A DNA stretch of 64,000 nucleotides from Sulfuricystis multivorans (GCF_003966565.1 NZ_AP018718.1:1736001-1800000); one strand, 5' to 3'. Positions 17,079 to 26,087 are shown, counted from the stretch's first letter. Notes: generated by a model not told the origin, from the letters alone. Made by a program: numbers and translations.

Positions 17079-19355
17079 ATGTCATTGAAACGCGCAACCC
17101 TCGCCGCCGCGCTCGCGGCACTATCCTTTGCGGTCCAGGCCGCCGACACCACGCTGTCGACCGTCGTCGTCACCGGCGCCAAGGAAGAAACCGCTGCCGG
17201 CAAGGTGGGCTTCGACACTTTGCAAACCCTGCGCCCGGCCACCAGTGACACGGCGCAACTATTGCGCGACATTCCCGGCGTCAGTCTGCAAGGCGCCGGC
17301 GGCGTCTCCTCACTGCCGATCGTGCATGGCCTGGCCGACGAGCGGTTGCGGCTGACTGTCGACGGCATGGACCTCTATGCCGCTTGCCCGAACCACATGA
17401 ACACGCCGCTCTCCTACATCGACCCGACCCAGGTCGGCGCGATCAAGGTCTGGGCAGGTATTGCGCCGGTCTCCACCGGCGGCGATGCGATCGGCGGCGC
17501 GATCCAGGTCGACAGCCCGCCGCCCAAATTCGCCGCGCCCGGCCAGGGCAGCCTCTTCGGCGGCGAAGTCGGGGCGTTCTACCGCAGCAACGGCAATGCC
17601 AGCGGCGCCAACCTCTCGGCGAGCTACGCCACCGAGTCTTTGAATGTCAGCTATAGCGGCGCGATCGCCAAGTCGGACGACTACAAGGCCGGCGGTGATT
17701 TCAAGAACTACGATTTCACCGGTCGCATCGGCCACACACTGGGGCGCGACAAGGTCGGCTCCACCGCCTATGAAACGCGCAACCACACGCTGGGCGTGGC
17801 CTTCAAGGGCGGCAACCATCTCGTCGAGGCCAAGCTGAATGTCCAGGACATGCCTTACCAGCTCTATCCGAACCAGCGCATGGACATGCTCGACAACGAG
17901 AGCACCAAGATCAACCTGCATTATCTCGGCCGCTTCGCCTGGGGCCGGTTCGATGCGCGCGTCTGGCACGAAGACGTCGATCACTTCATGGACTTCGGCG
18001 AGGACAAGCGCTATTGGTATGGCACGGCTTCCGGCGGCAGCGCGGCTTTCAACGGCACGCCCTGCTCGCCCATCGGGTCAACCTGCGCCACGGGAATGCC
18101 GATGTATACGCAGAGCAAGGCCGATGGCGCCAAGCTTGCGGCCGACATCGCGCTGTCGCAGAAAGATCTGCTGCGCGTCGGCGCCGAGCTCCATCGCTAC
18201 CGGCTCGACGACTGGTGGCCGCCCTCCGGCGGCGGCATGTGGCCGGGCACCTTCTGGAACATCCGCGACGGCCAACGCGACCGCACGGCGCTGTTCGGCG
18301 AATGGGAGGCGAAGCTTTCTCCGCAATGGATGACGCTCGCCGGGCTGCGCTATGAGCACGTGACGACCGATGCCGGCGCGGCAAGTGGTTATAACCCCAA
18401 TACGAACGGCACGGCGCCGAATCTCAACTATCAAAAACGCGACGGTGATGCATTCAACGCCCGCGACCACAAGCGCAGCTTCGACAACTGGGACATGACG
18501 CTGCTGGCCCGCTACACGCCGAGCACGACGCAGGAGATCGAATTCGGCTTCGCGCACAAAGAGCGCGCGCCGAGCCTCTACGAGCTCTATCCGTGGTCGA
18601 CCTGGCAGATGGCGGCGCTGATGAACAATTTCGTCGGCGACGGCAACGGCTATGTCGGCAATCTCGATCTGAAGAAGGAAAAAGCGAACACGCTCTCCGC
18701 CACCTTCGACTGGCACGCGCAGGACCGAGCCTGGGAGTTCAAGGCGACGCCTTACTACACGCGAGTCGCCGACTACATCGATGCCGTGCAGTGGAACGCC
18801 ACGACCAACGCGCCGCAAACGCCTTTGCTCACCAATCGCTTCACCGTCCTCAAATACATGAACCAGGATGCGCGGCTCTATGGCCTGGACCTCTCCGGCA
18901 AGCTGCCGCTCGGCAAGACCGGCTTCGGCGAATGGGGGCTCAAGGGCCTCATCAACTACACCAACGGCAAGAACCGCGATACGGGGGATGATCTCTACAA
19001 CATCATGCCGCTCAACGCGAAGCTGACGCTCACCCACAAGTACGCTGGTTGGGACAACGCCGTGGAACTCGTGATGGTCAAGGGCAAGGACAAGGTCTCC
19101 GACGTCAGGAACGAAATCAAGACGCCGGGCTACAGTCTCGTCAATCTGCGCGCGAGCTACTCGTGGAAGCAGGCACGCGTGGATTTCGGCGTCGAGAACC
19201 TGTTCGACCGGCTCTACTACCTGCCGACCGGCGGCGCCTACACTGGCCAAGGCACGACGATGACCAATCCGGCCCTGCCCAACTATCCGCAGTGGGGCAC
19301 CGCAGTGCCCGGCCCGGGGCGCTCGCTCTATGCCGGCTTCAACTACACGTTCTGA
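17079..19355 (+). CDS. TonB-dependent outer-membrane receptor, OprC/NosA copper type
   Basis: An outer-membrane barrel of 758 residues with a signal peptide (cleavage likely after VQAA) and a plug domain. The plug has DTAQLLRDIPGVSLQG and LPIVHGLADERLRLTVDGM. LYAACPNHMNTPLSYIDP places CPNHM at 103-107, the CxxxM arrangement that binds Cu(I) in OprC. The C-terminus ends in aromatic YTF, as barrels do. In denitrifiers the NosA/OprC receptor supports N2O reductase copper supply. The FNR-type box upstream fits that, and tonB follows directly. Confidence 0.92.
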   Translation: MSLKRATLAAALAALSFAVQAADTTLSTVVVTGAKEETAAGKVGFDTLQTLRPATSDTAQLLRDIPGVSLQGAGGVSSLPIVHGLADERLRLTVDGMDLYAACPNHMNTPLSYIDPTQVGAIKVWAGIAPVSTGGDAIGGAIQVDSPPPKFAAPGQGSLFGGEVGAFYRSNGNASGANLSASYATESLNVSYSGAIAKSDDYKAGGDFKNYDFTGRIGHTLGRDKVGSTAYETRNHTLGVAFKGGNHLVEAKLNVQDMPYQLYPNQRMDMLDNESTKINLHYLGRFAWGRFDARVWHEDVDHFMDFGEDKRYWYGTASGGSAAFNGTPCSPIGSTCATGMPMYTQSKADGAKLAADIALSQKDLLRVGAELHRYRLDDWWPPSGGGMWPGTFWNIRDGQRDRTALFGEWEAKLSPQWMTLAGLRYEHVTTDAGAASGYNPNTNGTAPNLNYQKRDGDAFNARDHKRSFDNWDMTLLARYTPSTTQEIEFGFAHKERAPSLYELYPWSTWQMAALMNNFVGDGNGYVGNLDLKKEKANTLSATFDWHAQDRAWEFKATPYYTRVADYIDAVQWNATTNAPQTPLLTNRFTVLKYMNQDARLYGLDLSGKLPLGKTGFGEWGLKGLINYTNGKNRDTGDDLYNIMPLNAKLTLTHKYAGWDNAVELVMVKGKDKVSDVRNEIKTPGYSLVNLRASYSWKQARVDFGVENLFDRLYYLPTGGAYTGQGTTMTNPALPNYPQWGTAVPGPGRSLYAGFNYTF

Positions 19356-19384
19356 ACGGCGTAATATTTCGATTTACCATTGCG

Positions 19385-19405
19385 ACGCCGGCCTCGCGCC
19401 GGCGT
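19385..19405 (+). terminator. GC-rich hairpin after the receptor gene
   Basis: ACGCCGGC-CTCGC-GCCGGCGT, an 8-bp perfect stem, is followed by a pyrimidine stretch but not a true T-tract. It may only attenuate read-through into tonB. Confidence 0.4.
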
Positions 19406-19431
19406 TCGTCTTCTCACGACATCGCTTGGCA

Positions 19432-20061
19432 ATGCAACGCGTGTTCAGCCTGTCTTTCGTCCTGCTCCTGCATGCCGCGATCCTCTGGGCGCTCTGGCAG
19501 CACCGGCTGATTCCCGCCCCGCACGAGGCGATGACGTTGTTCGTGAATTTCATCGCGCCGCCCGCGCCCGTGAAAAAGCCCGAACCATCGCCGCCCCCGA
19601 AAGTTACGAAGCCCAAACCGACGCCACAGCCCGCGCCCAGGCTGGTCGCCCAAACGCCCATCGTCGCCCCCACGGACTACGTCGCCCCGCCACCGCCTCC
19701 GGAGCCGCCACGCATCGAGGCGCCCCTCGCGCCGCCTCCCCCACCCGCGCCGGCGCCCGCATTGCCGGCCGGACCGGTCGCCTTGGGCAGCGAGCTTTCC
19801 GTTGCCTGTCCCGAGCGCACGCCACCCAGCTATCCGGCGATCGCCCGGCGACTGGGCGAGGAAGGCACGGTGGTGCTGCGCGTCGAACTCGATGAAACCG
19901 GCGCGGTAGTCTCGGCACAAGTCAAGACCAGCAGCGGGTTTTCACGCCTCGACGAGGCCGCGCTCGCGGCCGTGAAAACCTGGCGCTGCGAGCCGGCCCG
20001 CCGCAATGGCCAGCCGGTGCGCGCGGTGGCGCTGCAACCCTTCAAATTCTTGCTGCAATGA
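19432..20061 (+). CDS. tonB: TonB energy-transducing protein
   Basis: It links the inner-membrane proton motor to outer-membrane receptors. It has 209 residues: an N-terminal membrane anchor (about 5-22), a long proline-rich spacer with KP/EP repeats and PPPPPEPPR, and the C-terminal TonB domain (PPSYPAIARRLGEEGTVVLRV, then AALAAVKTWRCEPARRNG). The start MQRVFSLSF was chosen over an in-frame upstream extension. Its position next to the receptor and ahead of exbB-exbD suggests a dedicated copper-uptake motor. Confidence 0.93.
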   Translation: MQRVFSLSFVLLLHAAILWALWQHRLIPAPHEAMTLFVNFIAPPAPVKKPEPSPPPKVTKPKPTPQPAPRLVAQTPIVAPTDYVAPPPPPEPPRIEAPLAPPPPPAPAPALPAGPVALGSELSVACPERTPPSYPAIARRLGEEGTVVLRVELDETGAVVSAQVKTSSGFSRLDEAALAAVKTWRCEPARRNGQPVRAVALQPFKFLLQ

Positions 20062-20066
20062 TCGCG

Positions 20067-20459
20067 CTACAGTATTTCGACGCCGGCAAGCCCGATCATG
20101 CGACGATCGAAACTCAAGATGGCGCGGCAGCCAGCGTGATTGGCCTTGGCGACGATCAAGCAATCGGGAAAATCCGGGCCGCCCGCTTCGAAATGGGTCA
20201 GCGCATCTTGGACGGCTTTGGGCGATTCGAGCGTGATGCTGGCATTGTCCAACAAAGCCCGCACCGCGCGGGAGATGTCGGCTCGCATCATTCCGTAGCT
20301 GCGCGTAAGCACCCAGCACAGCTCGACCAGCACGATGTCGGAAACGAACAAGCTTCCTTCTCGCGCATGGGCATCGAAGGCCGCCTTGGCACGCTGCGCT
20401 TGCGCCTCATCATCGCGCGTCAGAAGGCGCACCAGCACGTTGGTATCGAGGGCGATCAC
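20067..20459 (-). CDS. vapC: VapC-type PIN-domain toxin
   Basis: A predicted ribonuclease toxin of 130 residues. PIN-domain acidic residues appear in MIALDTNVLVRLL (D5), LVELCWVL and DFPDCLIV. Its start overlaps the stop of the upstream AbrB-type antitoxin as ATGA. The pair lies between tonB and exbB on the opposite strand. Confidence 0.92.
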   Translation of the reverse strand: MIALDTNVLVRLLTRDDEAQAQRAKAAFDAHAREGSLFVSDIVLVELCWVLTRSYGMMRADISRAVRALLDNASITLESPKAVQDALTHFEAGGPDFPDCLIVAKANHAGCRAILSFDRRMIGLAGVEIL

Positions 20460-20713
20460 CGCTTTGCCTGCGCATTGCGATCCCGGGCCGCCGCGGCGAT
20501 GCCCGCATCCATCGCTTCGATGCTTTGCGCCTCGATACCCGGTCGCTGCAGCAGGCCGAACAGATTGTCGGCGCCGTGCGCGAGTACCCGCACCCGCAGG
20601 CTGCCATCGCTCATGAGCTCGAAATCGAGCCGGCTGCCCGGCACGATGCCGATGCGATCGCGAATTGCCTTCGGCACGGTGACCTGGCCTTTATCGGTAA
20701 CGGTAGCAAGCAT
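20456..20713 (-). CDS. vapB: AbrB/SpoVT-fold antitoxin (VapB)
   Basis: An 85-residue DNA-binding antitoxin. MLATVTDKGQVTVPKAIRD is the swapped-hairpin AbrB signature, and the C-terminal part (GLLQRPGIEAQSIEAMDAGI) would wrap the toxin. The start at 20713 was chosen because the family domain begins there. VapB-VapC complexes usually repress their own promoter, which here would lie next to the MITE-like element. Confidence 0.9.
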   Translation of the reverse strand: MLATVTDKGQVTVPKAIRDRIGIVPGSRLDFELMSDGSLRVRVLAHGADNLFGLLQRPGIEAQSIEAMDAGIAAAARDRNAQAKR

Positions 20714-20733
20714 AGGAGTCCCATTAACTCTTA

Positions 20734-20876
20734 GGAAACGCTGAAGAAGGCCGCGAGCGGGATGCAGCGCAAGGCGCACGGAGCGCAGCGACCGAGACAT
20801 ATCAATAAGATAGGCGAGGGAGCGAGCACCGCGCAACGCAGCGATGCGCCCGCGCAGCAACTTATTCAGCGTTTCC
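20734..20876. mobile_element. 143-bp MITE-like element with 12-bp terminal inverted repeats
   Basis: The ends are GGAAACGCTGAA and TTCAGCGTTTCC, perfectly inverted. CTTA flanks both sides (20730-20733 and 20877-20880) as a possible 4-bp target duplication. It has no coding capacity. It separates vapB from exbB. Confidence 0.7.
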
Positions 20877-20945
20877 CTTACCTATTATCCGCAGTAAGCA
20901 TAACCTGTCAATTCTGACGCCTACCTGGAGTAAGGAACATCATTC

Positions 20946-21611
20946 ATGGAACCGAATCATTTCGACGGCTTCGGCTTTGCCCACTTTCTCGCGCAATGCG
21001 ATGGCGTCGGCAAGACGGTGCTGGCGCTGCTGTTGCTTCTCTCGGTCGCCAGCTGGTATCTGATCGTCACCCGCACGCTCGACAACTGGCTCGCCAAGCG
21101 GCGCGCGCAAGCCTATGAAGCGCGCTTCGACAGCACAAAGACGCTCGATGCCCTGCCGGACGATGAGCCCCATGCGCTCGCCCGGCTCGTGGCGGAAGCG
21201 AGATCCGTCATAAGCCGCTGCGCGGGCAAGAAAAACGATGCCGCTTTCGAGGAGGTGCTCACCCGCAGCCTCAACAACGCGATCGATGCCGAAATGATGC
21301 GCGCCGAGCATGGCCTGACGATCCTCGCCACCGCTGGATCGGCCGCACCCTACATCGGTCTGTTCGGCACGGTCTGGGGCATCTATCACGCGCTGGTGCA
21401 GATCGGCATGAGTGGCCAGGGCACGCTCGACAAGGTGGCCGGCCCCGTGGGCGAAGCGCTGATCATGACCGCGCTGGGTCTGGCGGTGGCGATTCCGGCG
21501 GTGCTGGCCTACAACGCCTTCCAGCGCAGGAACCGCCTGTGGCTCAATCGTCTCGAATCCTTCGCCCATCGGCTCTATCTCGAACTGGCGGTGCAACATG
21601 GCCAAGGCTGA
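20946..21611 (+). CDS. exbB: ExbB/MotA/TolQ-family proton channel
   Basis: The inner-membrane pentamer subunit that, with ExbD, uses the proton gradient to energise TonB. It has 221 residues and three membrane segments (about 24-43, 125-150, 170-190). Family signatures are TAGSAAPYIGLFGTVWGIYHAL and GPVGEALIMTALGLAVAIPAV. It overlaps exbD by 14 bases. Confidence 0.93.
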   Translation: MEPNHFDGFGFAHFLAQCDGVGKTVLALLLLLSVASWYLIVTRTLDNWLAKRRAQAYEARFDSTKTLDALPDDEPHALARLVAEARSVISRCAGKKNDAAFEEVLTRSLNNAIDAEMMRAEHGLTILATAGSAAPYIGLFGTVWGIYHALVQIGMSGQGTLDKVAGPVGEALIMTALGLAVAIPAVLAYNAFQRRNRLWLNRLESFAHRLYLELAVQHGQG

Positions 21612-22017
21612 CATCTCGCGCCGCCATCACGACGAGCCGATGGCAACGATGAACGTCGTGCCGCTGGTCGACGTGATGCTGGTGCTGTTGGTGATCTTCA
21701 TCGTCACCGCGCCGATCCTCACCCATGCGGTGAAGATCGATCTGCCCAAGGCGTCGAGCCAGGCCAATATCACGAAGCCGGAGCACATCGAATTCGGCAT
21801 CCGCGAAGACGGCAGCCTGTTCTGGAACGGCGAGCCAGTCCCGCTGGAGGCTTTGCCGGCGCGTTTCGCGCTCGAGGCGGCGAAACAGCCGCAGCCCGAA
21901 TTGCACATCCGCGCCGACCGGCTCGTGCATTACGAAAAGGTAGCTCAGGTAATGGCCGCGGCGGCGAAAGCCGGCATGGTCAGGATCGGCTTCGTCAGCG
22001 AACCGACGGCCGAGTAG
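21598..22017 (+). CDS. exbD: ExbD biopolymer transport protein
   Basis: It has 139 residues: a short cytoplasmic N-terminus, one membrane span with the essential aspartate (MNVVPLVDVMLVLLVIFIVT, D about 24) and a periplasmic domain (LHIRADRLVHYEKVAQVMAAA). It completes the TonB-ExbB-ExbD motor next to the copper receptor. Confidence 0.94.
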   Translation: MAKADISRRHHDEPMATMNVVPLVDVMLVLLVIFIVTAPILTHAVKIDLPKASSQANITKPEHIEFGIREDGSLFWNGEPVPLEALPARFALEAAKQPQPELHIRADRLVHYEKVAQVMAAAAKAGMVRIGFVSEPTAE

Positions 22018-22019
22018 CG

Positions 22020-22043
22020 AAAGTCGGCGCCGGCGGGACGGCA
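22020..22043. repeat. 24-bp dispersed repeat, copy 4 (just after the exbD stop)
   Basis: Plus strand AAAGTCGGCGCCGGC followed by GGGACGGCA, beginning two bases after the exbD stop codon. Intergenic. Confidence 0.8.
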
Positions 22044-22064
22044 AGCGATGACAAACTCTGCGAT

Positions 22065-22739
22065 TTACTGTCTGGCGCTGATTTCGCGCAGGCGCTGGGC
22101 ATCGAGCACCCGCACGTGATCGCTGCCAACCGAAATCGCACCGCTGTCCGATAGTTCGCGCAGACAACGCGATAGTGCCTCGGGCGTCATGCCTAGCCGC
22201 GACGCGATGACGTGCTTCGGTGCGCAAAAGCTGATCACCGTGCCGTCACCACAGGATTCGGCACCCTCGTTGACCAGATAACTGGCCAGCCTTTTCACAG
22301 GTGGATGCAAGCGGAAATCTTCGAGGTCGCGCATGCGGGCATAGAGTCGCATGGAAAGCTTGACGAGCAGACGTTTGGCGAACTGCGCCGAGCGACCGGA
22401 CAAAGCGAGTACGGCCTCGGCATCGATATGCAACAGCCGCGTCGGGGAAAGCGCAGCCGCCAGGTAAGGGTAGGCATTGCCGAGCAGGACGGTCGAAACG
22501 CCGAACACTTCGCCGCTGCCTACCAAATCGATGACCCGCTCCTCGCCGGCCGGCGACTGGCAAGCCAACTTGACGACGCCGGAAAGTACTGCATACATGC
22601 CGGTCGGACGATCGCCTTTGATGATGATCAGTTCATCCTTTTCGTAACGTTTCTCCCGTGTCGCAGCGGCCAACTCGGTCAGCAAGGCCGCTGGCAGTTC
22701 CGAAAAGAAGGGGATTCCCCGCAATTCCAGGCAAGACAT
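22065..22739 (-). CDS. Crp/Fnr-family regulator, DNR-like (no Fe-S cysteines)
   Basis: It has 224 residues from the start MSCLELRGIPFF, which has GGAG nine bases upstream; an ATG five codons earlier is possible. An N-terminal cyclic-nucleotide-type domain (GDRPTGMYAVLSGVVKLA) is followed by an HTH (KHVIASRLGMTPEALSRCLREL) whose ExxSR recognition helix is the FNR/DNR type that reads TTGAT. It lacks the N-terminal cysteine cluster of FNR, so a heme/NO-sensing DNR-type role is inferred. Confidence 0.88.
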   Translation of the reverse strand: MSCLELRGIPFFSELPAALLTELAAATREKRYEKDELIIIKGDRPTGMYAVLSGVVKLACQSPAGEERVIDLVGSGEVFGVSTVLLGNAYPYLAAALSPTRLLHIDAEAVLALSGRSAQFAKRLLVKLSMRLYARMRDLEDFRLHPPVKRLASYLVNEGAESCGDGTVISFCAPKHVIASRLGMTPEALSRCLRELSDSGAISVGSDHVRVLDAQRLREISARQ

Positions 22740-22836
22740 GGCTGGCTGCTCCATCGGGATGCGATGCCCGGCATGCTACCGAGCCGCAGCCGACTTGCCG
22801 ATTGGGCGGGTTCCGATTTTCCGCGCCGGAATATTC

Positions 22837-23916
22837 CTATGCGCCGAATTTCACCGTGACGCTCAACCCCCTGCCCTCCAAGCCCTCGCCCATTTCGAGC
22901 CGAGCATGGTGCAGCTCGGCGATGCGTGCGACGATCGACAAGCCCAGCCCACAGCCTTCGATGTCCTGACCGGCCAGACGATGCAGGCGGCGCAGCGCTT
23001 GCGCGTGTTGATCCGCTGGAATGCCCGGCCCATCATCGGCGACGCGAAGCTCGATTTGTCCACCCCGTGCCGCCACGCCAACGCCGACTTTGCCGCCTGC
23101 GGGTGTGTAACGGATCGCGTTGTCGAGCAGGTTTCTGAGCAGCACGCGCAGCATCGCATCGACGCCGGTGAGCGTCACCGCCTGCGGCGCATCGAGGGTG
23201 AGCGCGATGTTCTTCTCCAGCGCCGCCGCGCCATGCTCGGCGCAGACTTCGGCGGCGAGCCGATCGAGGCGCAATTCACTCATCGGCAGATCGGCCGCCG
23301 GATCGAGCCGCGCCAGCGTCAGGAGCTGCTCGACCAAGTGGCGCGCCCGTTGCGCGCCGGTGACCAACTGCGCGAGGGCATGATCGCGCTCGGCCGCATC
23401 ACGGGCGCGCGCAGCCACCTGCGCCTGCGTGACGATTGCGGCGAGCGGCGTGCGCAGCTCGTGGGCGGCATCACTCGTGAAGCGCCGCTCGGCCTCGAGC
23501 GAGTTGGCCAGACGCGCGAACAGATCATTGATCGCATCGATGAGCGGGCGGATCTCGCCCGGCGCCGCCTCGGGCGCGAGCGGATCGAGCCGGTCCGGCG
23601 TGCGGCAGGCGACCTCGGCGGCGATCTGGTCGAGCGGGCGAAAACCGTGGCGGGTGGCAAACCAGATCCATGCGCCGAGGATCGGCAGGCCAAACAGCAA
23701 CGGCGTGAGCATCGTTTTCAGCAGATGCTCGGCGAGCTCCTCGTGCACATGTCGTTCGAGGCGCTTGTCGTCATGACCGCGCTTTTCGAGCATTTCCAGC
23801 ACCTCTTCGCGCGTCTCGACATAGGCAAAACCAACCGCTCCCAGCCAGCCGGCGGTGACGCCAGCGAGCAGCCAGGTGAGCAGACGGCGACGCAGCGAAA
23901 ACCAGCGTGTGTTCAT
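22837..23916 (-). CDS. sensor histidine kinase, QseC/PmrB-like
   Basis: It has 359 residues. Two membrane segments (about 10-32 and 68-88) flank a short, charged periplasmic loop of only about 35 residues, so the sensor domain is much smaller than in QseC. The phosphorylated histidine is H152 (FTSDAAHELRTPLAAI). The N-box LLRNLLDNAIRYTP and G-boxes DDGPGIP and GCGLGLSIV follow. It overlaps its response regulator. A 24-bp repeat copy encodes KVGVGVAA between the N-box and the first G-box. Confidence 0.93.
   Translation of the reverse strand: MNTRWFSLRRRLLTWLLAGVTAGWLGAVGFAYVETREEVLEMLEKRGHDDKRLERHVHEELAEHLLKTMLTPLLFGLPILGAWIWFATRHGFRPLDQIAAEVACRTPDRLDPLAPEAAPGEIRPLIDAINDLFARLANSLEAERRFTSDAAHELRTPLAAIVTQAQVAARARDAAERDHALAQLVTGAQRARHLVEQLLTLARLDPAADLPMSELRLDRLAAEVCAEHGAAALEKNIALTLDAPQAVTLTGVDAMLRVLLRNLLDNAIRYTPAGGKVGVGVAARGGQIELRVADDGPGIPADQHAQALRRLHRLAGQDIEGCGLGLSIVARIAELHHARLEMGEGLEGRGLSVTVKFGA
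23068..23091. repeat. 24-bp dispersed repeat, copy 5 (inside the histidine kinase gene)
   Basis: Coding orientation AAAGTCGGCGTTGGC followed by GTGGCGGCA, encoding KVGVGVAA. Confidence 0.7.
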
Positions 23917-24569
23917 TTCGGCATCGTGTAGCCGATGCCGCGCAGGGTCTTGATGCGTTCGGCGCCGAGCTTCTTTCTCAGATTGTGGATATGCACTTCG
24001 AGCGCATTGCTGTCGGGCTCATCCCGCCAGCCGTAGAGCGATGCCTCCAGCTGGGCGCGCGTCATCACCCGGCCTGCGTTTTCCATCAACAGTTGCAACA
24101 GCGCAAGTTCCCGCGCGGAAAGTTCGATCGGCGCTCCAGCCAGCCTCACCTGCCGCGCGGCGGGATCGAGCGCCAGATCGCCTACCTCGAGCACTGGTTG
24201 AGCGCGGCCCGCAGCGCGGCGGGCGAGCGCCCGCACCCGGGCTGCGAGCTCATAGAGATCGACCGGCTTGACGAGGTAATCGTCGGCGCCGGCATCGAGT
24301 CCTTGCACCTTGTCGCTGGTCGCATCACGCGCGGTGAGAATCAGCACTGGCAGCGTCTGACCGCGCGCGCGCAAGGCGGCGAGCACCTCCATGCCCGTTT
24401 GACGCGGCAGACCCAGATCGAGGACGAGGAGATCATAGGCTTCGGTTTTGAGCGCCAGATCGGCCGTCGCGCCGTCCTTCACCCAATCGACGGCGTAGCC
24501 CTCCTGGCGCAAGCCCACCATCAGGCCGTCGCCCAGCTGCGGATCGTCTTCGGCGAGCAATATGCGCAT
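23913..24569 (-). CDS. OmpR-family response regulator, QseB/PmrA-like
   Basis: It has 218 residues. The receiver has D51 as phosphoacceptor (DLLVLDLGLP), LTARDATSDKVQGLDAGADDYLVKPV and acidic EDD near the N-terminus. The winged-helix C-terminus includes RVMTRAQLEASLYGW and VHIHNLRKKLGAERIKTLRGIGY. It lies ten bases after the cytochrome b561 gene and probably controls that operon through the CTTAAG-N5-CTTAAC repeat at 26160-26176. Confidence 0.94.
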   Translation of the reverse strand: MRILLAEDDPQLGDGLMVGLRQEGYAVDWVKDGATADLALKTEAYDLLVLDLGLPRQTGMEVLAALRARGQTLPVLILTARDATSDKVQGLDAGADDYLVKPVDLYELAARVRALARRAAGRAQPVLEVGDLALDPAARQVRLAGAPIELSARELALLQLLMENAGRVMTRAQLEASLYGWRDEPDSNALEVHIHNLRKKLGAERIKTLRGIGYTMPK

Positions 24570-24578
24570 GGGACCAGT

Positions 24579-25184
24579 TTAGCGTGACAACCACCAGCCG
24601 GCGGTCAAAGCGGTGGCTAGCAACAGGGGCACCGCCCAGGCGCGTGAGGAAGCGATCGCCTCGGAGACTTCGCCCAGTTTTTCGCCGGTGATCATCGCCC
24701 GCACCAGATTTTCGCGATGGGCGAGGCTGCCCACCACCACGCCCGCCACATGCACACCGACGACCGTCAACATGGTATTCGCGAGCCCTTCGTGCAGCTC
24801 CTCGAGCCAATGGCCACCCCAATCGTTGTAGATCAACCAACCCGTGCCGCCGGTCGCCAGCCCCAGCGCGATGAGCAGCAGGATCGCCCAGCCGCCGGCC
24901 GGATTGTGGCCGGTGGTATGCGCGGCATGGCCCGTGACCAATCCCTTGAGATAGGCGAAGGCGGCCATCGGGCCCCTCACGAAGCTGGCAAAGCGCGCAT
25001 GCCGAGTGCCGATGAAACCCCACAGGAGACGAAACAGCATCGCGCCGACCAGCGTGCCGCCTGCCATCGCATGAATGAGCCGCCATTCTTCGCTATCGCC
25101 GGTCAGCCAGGCAATGGCGAAGGCCCCGACCATCAGCCAGTGGCCGATCCGCACCGGCCAATCCCAGACGAGGATCTTCTCCAT
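24579..25184 (-). CDS. cytochrome b561-family membrane protein
   Basis: A diheme b-type cytochrome of 201 residues with four membrane spans and histidines in VRIGHWLMVGAF, RLIHAMAGGT and VVGVHVAGVVVGSLAHRENL. It would pass electrons from quinol or another donor to the periplasmic DHC and SHP cytochromes encoded just upstream. The trio b561-DHC-SHP is known from Shewanella and Rhodobacter. Confidence 0.9.
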   Translation of the reverse strand: MEKILVWDWPVRIGHWLMVGAFAIAWLTGDSEEWRLIHAMAGGTLVGAMLFRLLWGFIGTRHARFASFVRGPMAAFAYLKGLVTGHAAHTTGHNPAGGWAILLLIALGLATGGTGWLIYNDWGGHWLEELHEGLANTMLTVVGVHVAGVVVGSLAHRENLVRAMITGEKLGEVSEAIASSRAWAVPLLLATALTAGWWLSR

Positions 25185-25185
25185 T

Positions 25186-25683
25186 TCAATCTCCTTCCCA
25201 GCGGCGGCCGCTCGGCATCACGATCTCGCGTTCGCGGTAACTGCCTTGCGCGGCTTGGGTGTGGCAGGCGGCGCAGTTGGCCGGCGTCTTCACCTTGGGG
25301 TGGGCCCAGTCGCGGCGCGACACCTCGCGGTGCTTGCGCTCGAACCAGGGCGTGGCAGTGAGCCGCGGCAGCGCGCTAGCGGATGCCGTCTTGCGAGCGC
25401 CGACTTTCGACGGGCTGCCGGCATTGCGGATGAGGAAGCCTTCGATGGCGCGCCGCGTCGGCTCATCGAGGCTGGCGTTGTCGCCGTAGTGTTTGTCGAG
25501 GCTCGCCATCACGCGCCGCCAATCGTCGGCAGTCAGAAGCCGAGGCGGATAAGCGACATGGCAGCTCGCGCATTCGGCCTGATAGGCCGGCGGCGCATCG
25601 GCGGGCAGACCATGCTTGTCGGCCAGCGCCGTGGCAGAGAGCGAGACGAGCACGATGCCGATGAAGAAATTTTTTATTTTCAT
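25186..25683 (-). CDS. diheme cytochrome c (DHC)
   Basis: A periplasmic 165-residue protein with a signal peptide ending at ATALA and two heme-binding motifs, CASCH (38-42) and CAACH (137-141). It is the presumed redox partner of SHP. The start MKIKNFF was chosen because the signal peptide begins there; its ATG overlaps the SHP stop. A 24-bp repeat copy encodes KVGARKTA (93-100) between the two heme regions. Confidence 0.92.
   Translation of the reverse strand: MKIKNFFIGIVLVSLSATALADKHGLPADAPPAYQAECASCHVAYPPRLLTADDWRRVMASLDKHYGDNASLDEPTRRAIEGFLIRNAGSPSKVGARKTASASALPRLTATPWFERKHREVSRRDWAHPKVKTPANCAACHTQAAQGSYREREIVMPSGRRWEGD
25384..25407. repeat. 24-bp dispersed repeat, copy 6 (inside the DHC gene)
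   Basis: Coding orientation AAAGTCGGCGCTCGC followed by AAGACGGCA, encoding KVGARKTA. Confidence 0.75.
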
Positions 25684-26087
25684 GGCCGCGCCTCCATCAT
25701 GAAGGCGACGAAATCGGCCTTCTCCGCGGCCGTGCATTCACGGCCGACGACCTCCTTGCAGTTGCGACCGAACCACTTCTCGGTCTTGGCCAGATCCGTG
25801 AAGCGCTGCGAATTGGCGGCAGGCGCCATGGGCTTGATCGCCTTGTCGGTGACGACATGGCGGCCAGCTTGAGTCGGTTTCTCGGTATGGCAACTGGTGC
25901 AGGCCGGCATCTTGGCGGATATCCCGAAACGCCGCGCGAAGAACTCGGCACCGCGCCCGGCAGAAGGTTGAAAATTCGGCGCCACCTTGGCAGCTTCGGC
26001 ACGATAAGTCGCCAGAAGCTCGGCAGGGGTGGCGGCCAAGGCAGTGCTGGCGGCAAGCGAGAGGATGACCAACGGGAAAGCTTTCAT
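25680..26087 (-). CDS. SHP-type monoheme cytochrome c (DUF1924)
   Basis: A periplasmic 135-residue protein with a signal peptide (ASTALA) and one heme site CTSCH (63-67), followed by TEKPTQAGRHVVTDKAIKPM. The sequence RFTDLAKTEKWFGRNCKEVVGREC is typical of the sphaeroides heme protein family, which can bind O2 or NO at an open heme site. It is the first gene of SHP-DHC-b561-RR-HK. Confidence 0.9.
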   Translation of the reverse strand: MKAFPLVILSLAASTALAATPAELLATYRAEAAKVAPNFQPSAGRGAEFFARRFGISAKMPACTSCHTEKPTQAGRHVVTDKAIKPMAPAANSQRFTDLAKTEKWFGRNCKEVVGRECTAAEKADFVAFMMEARP

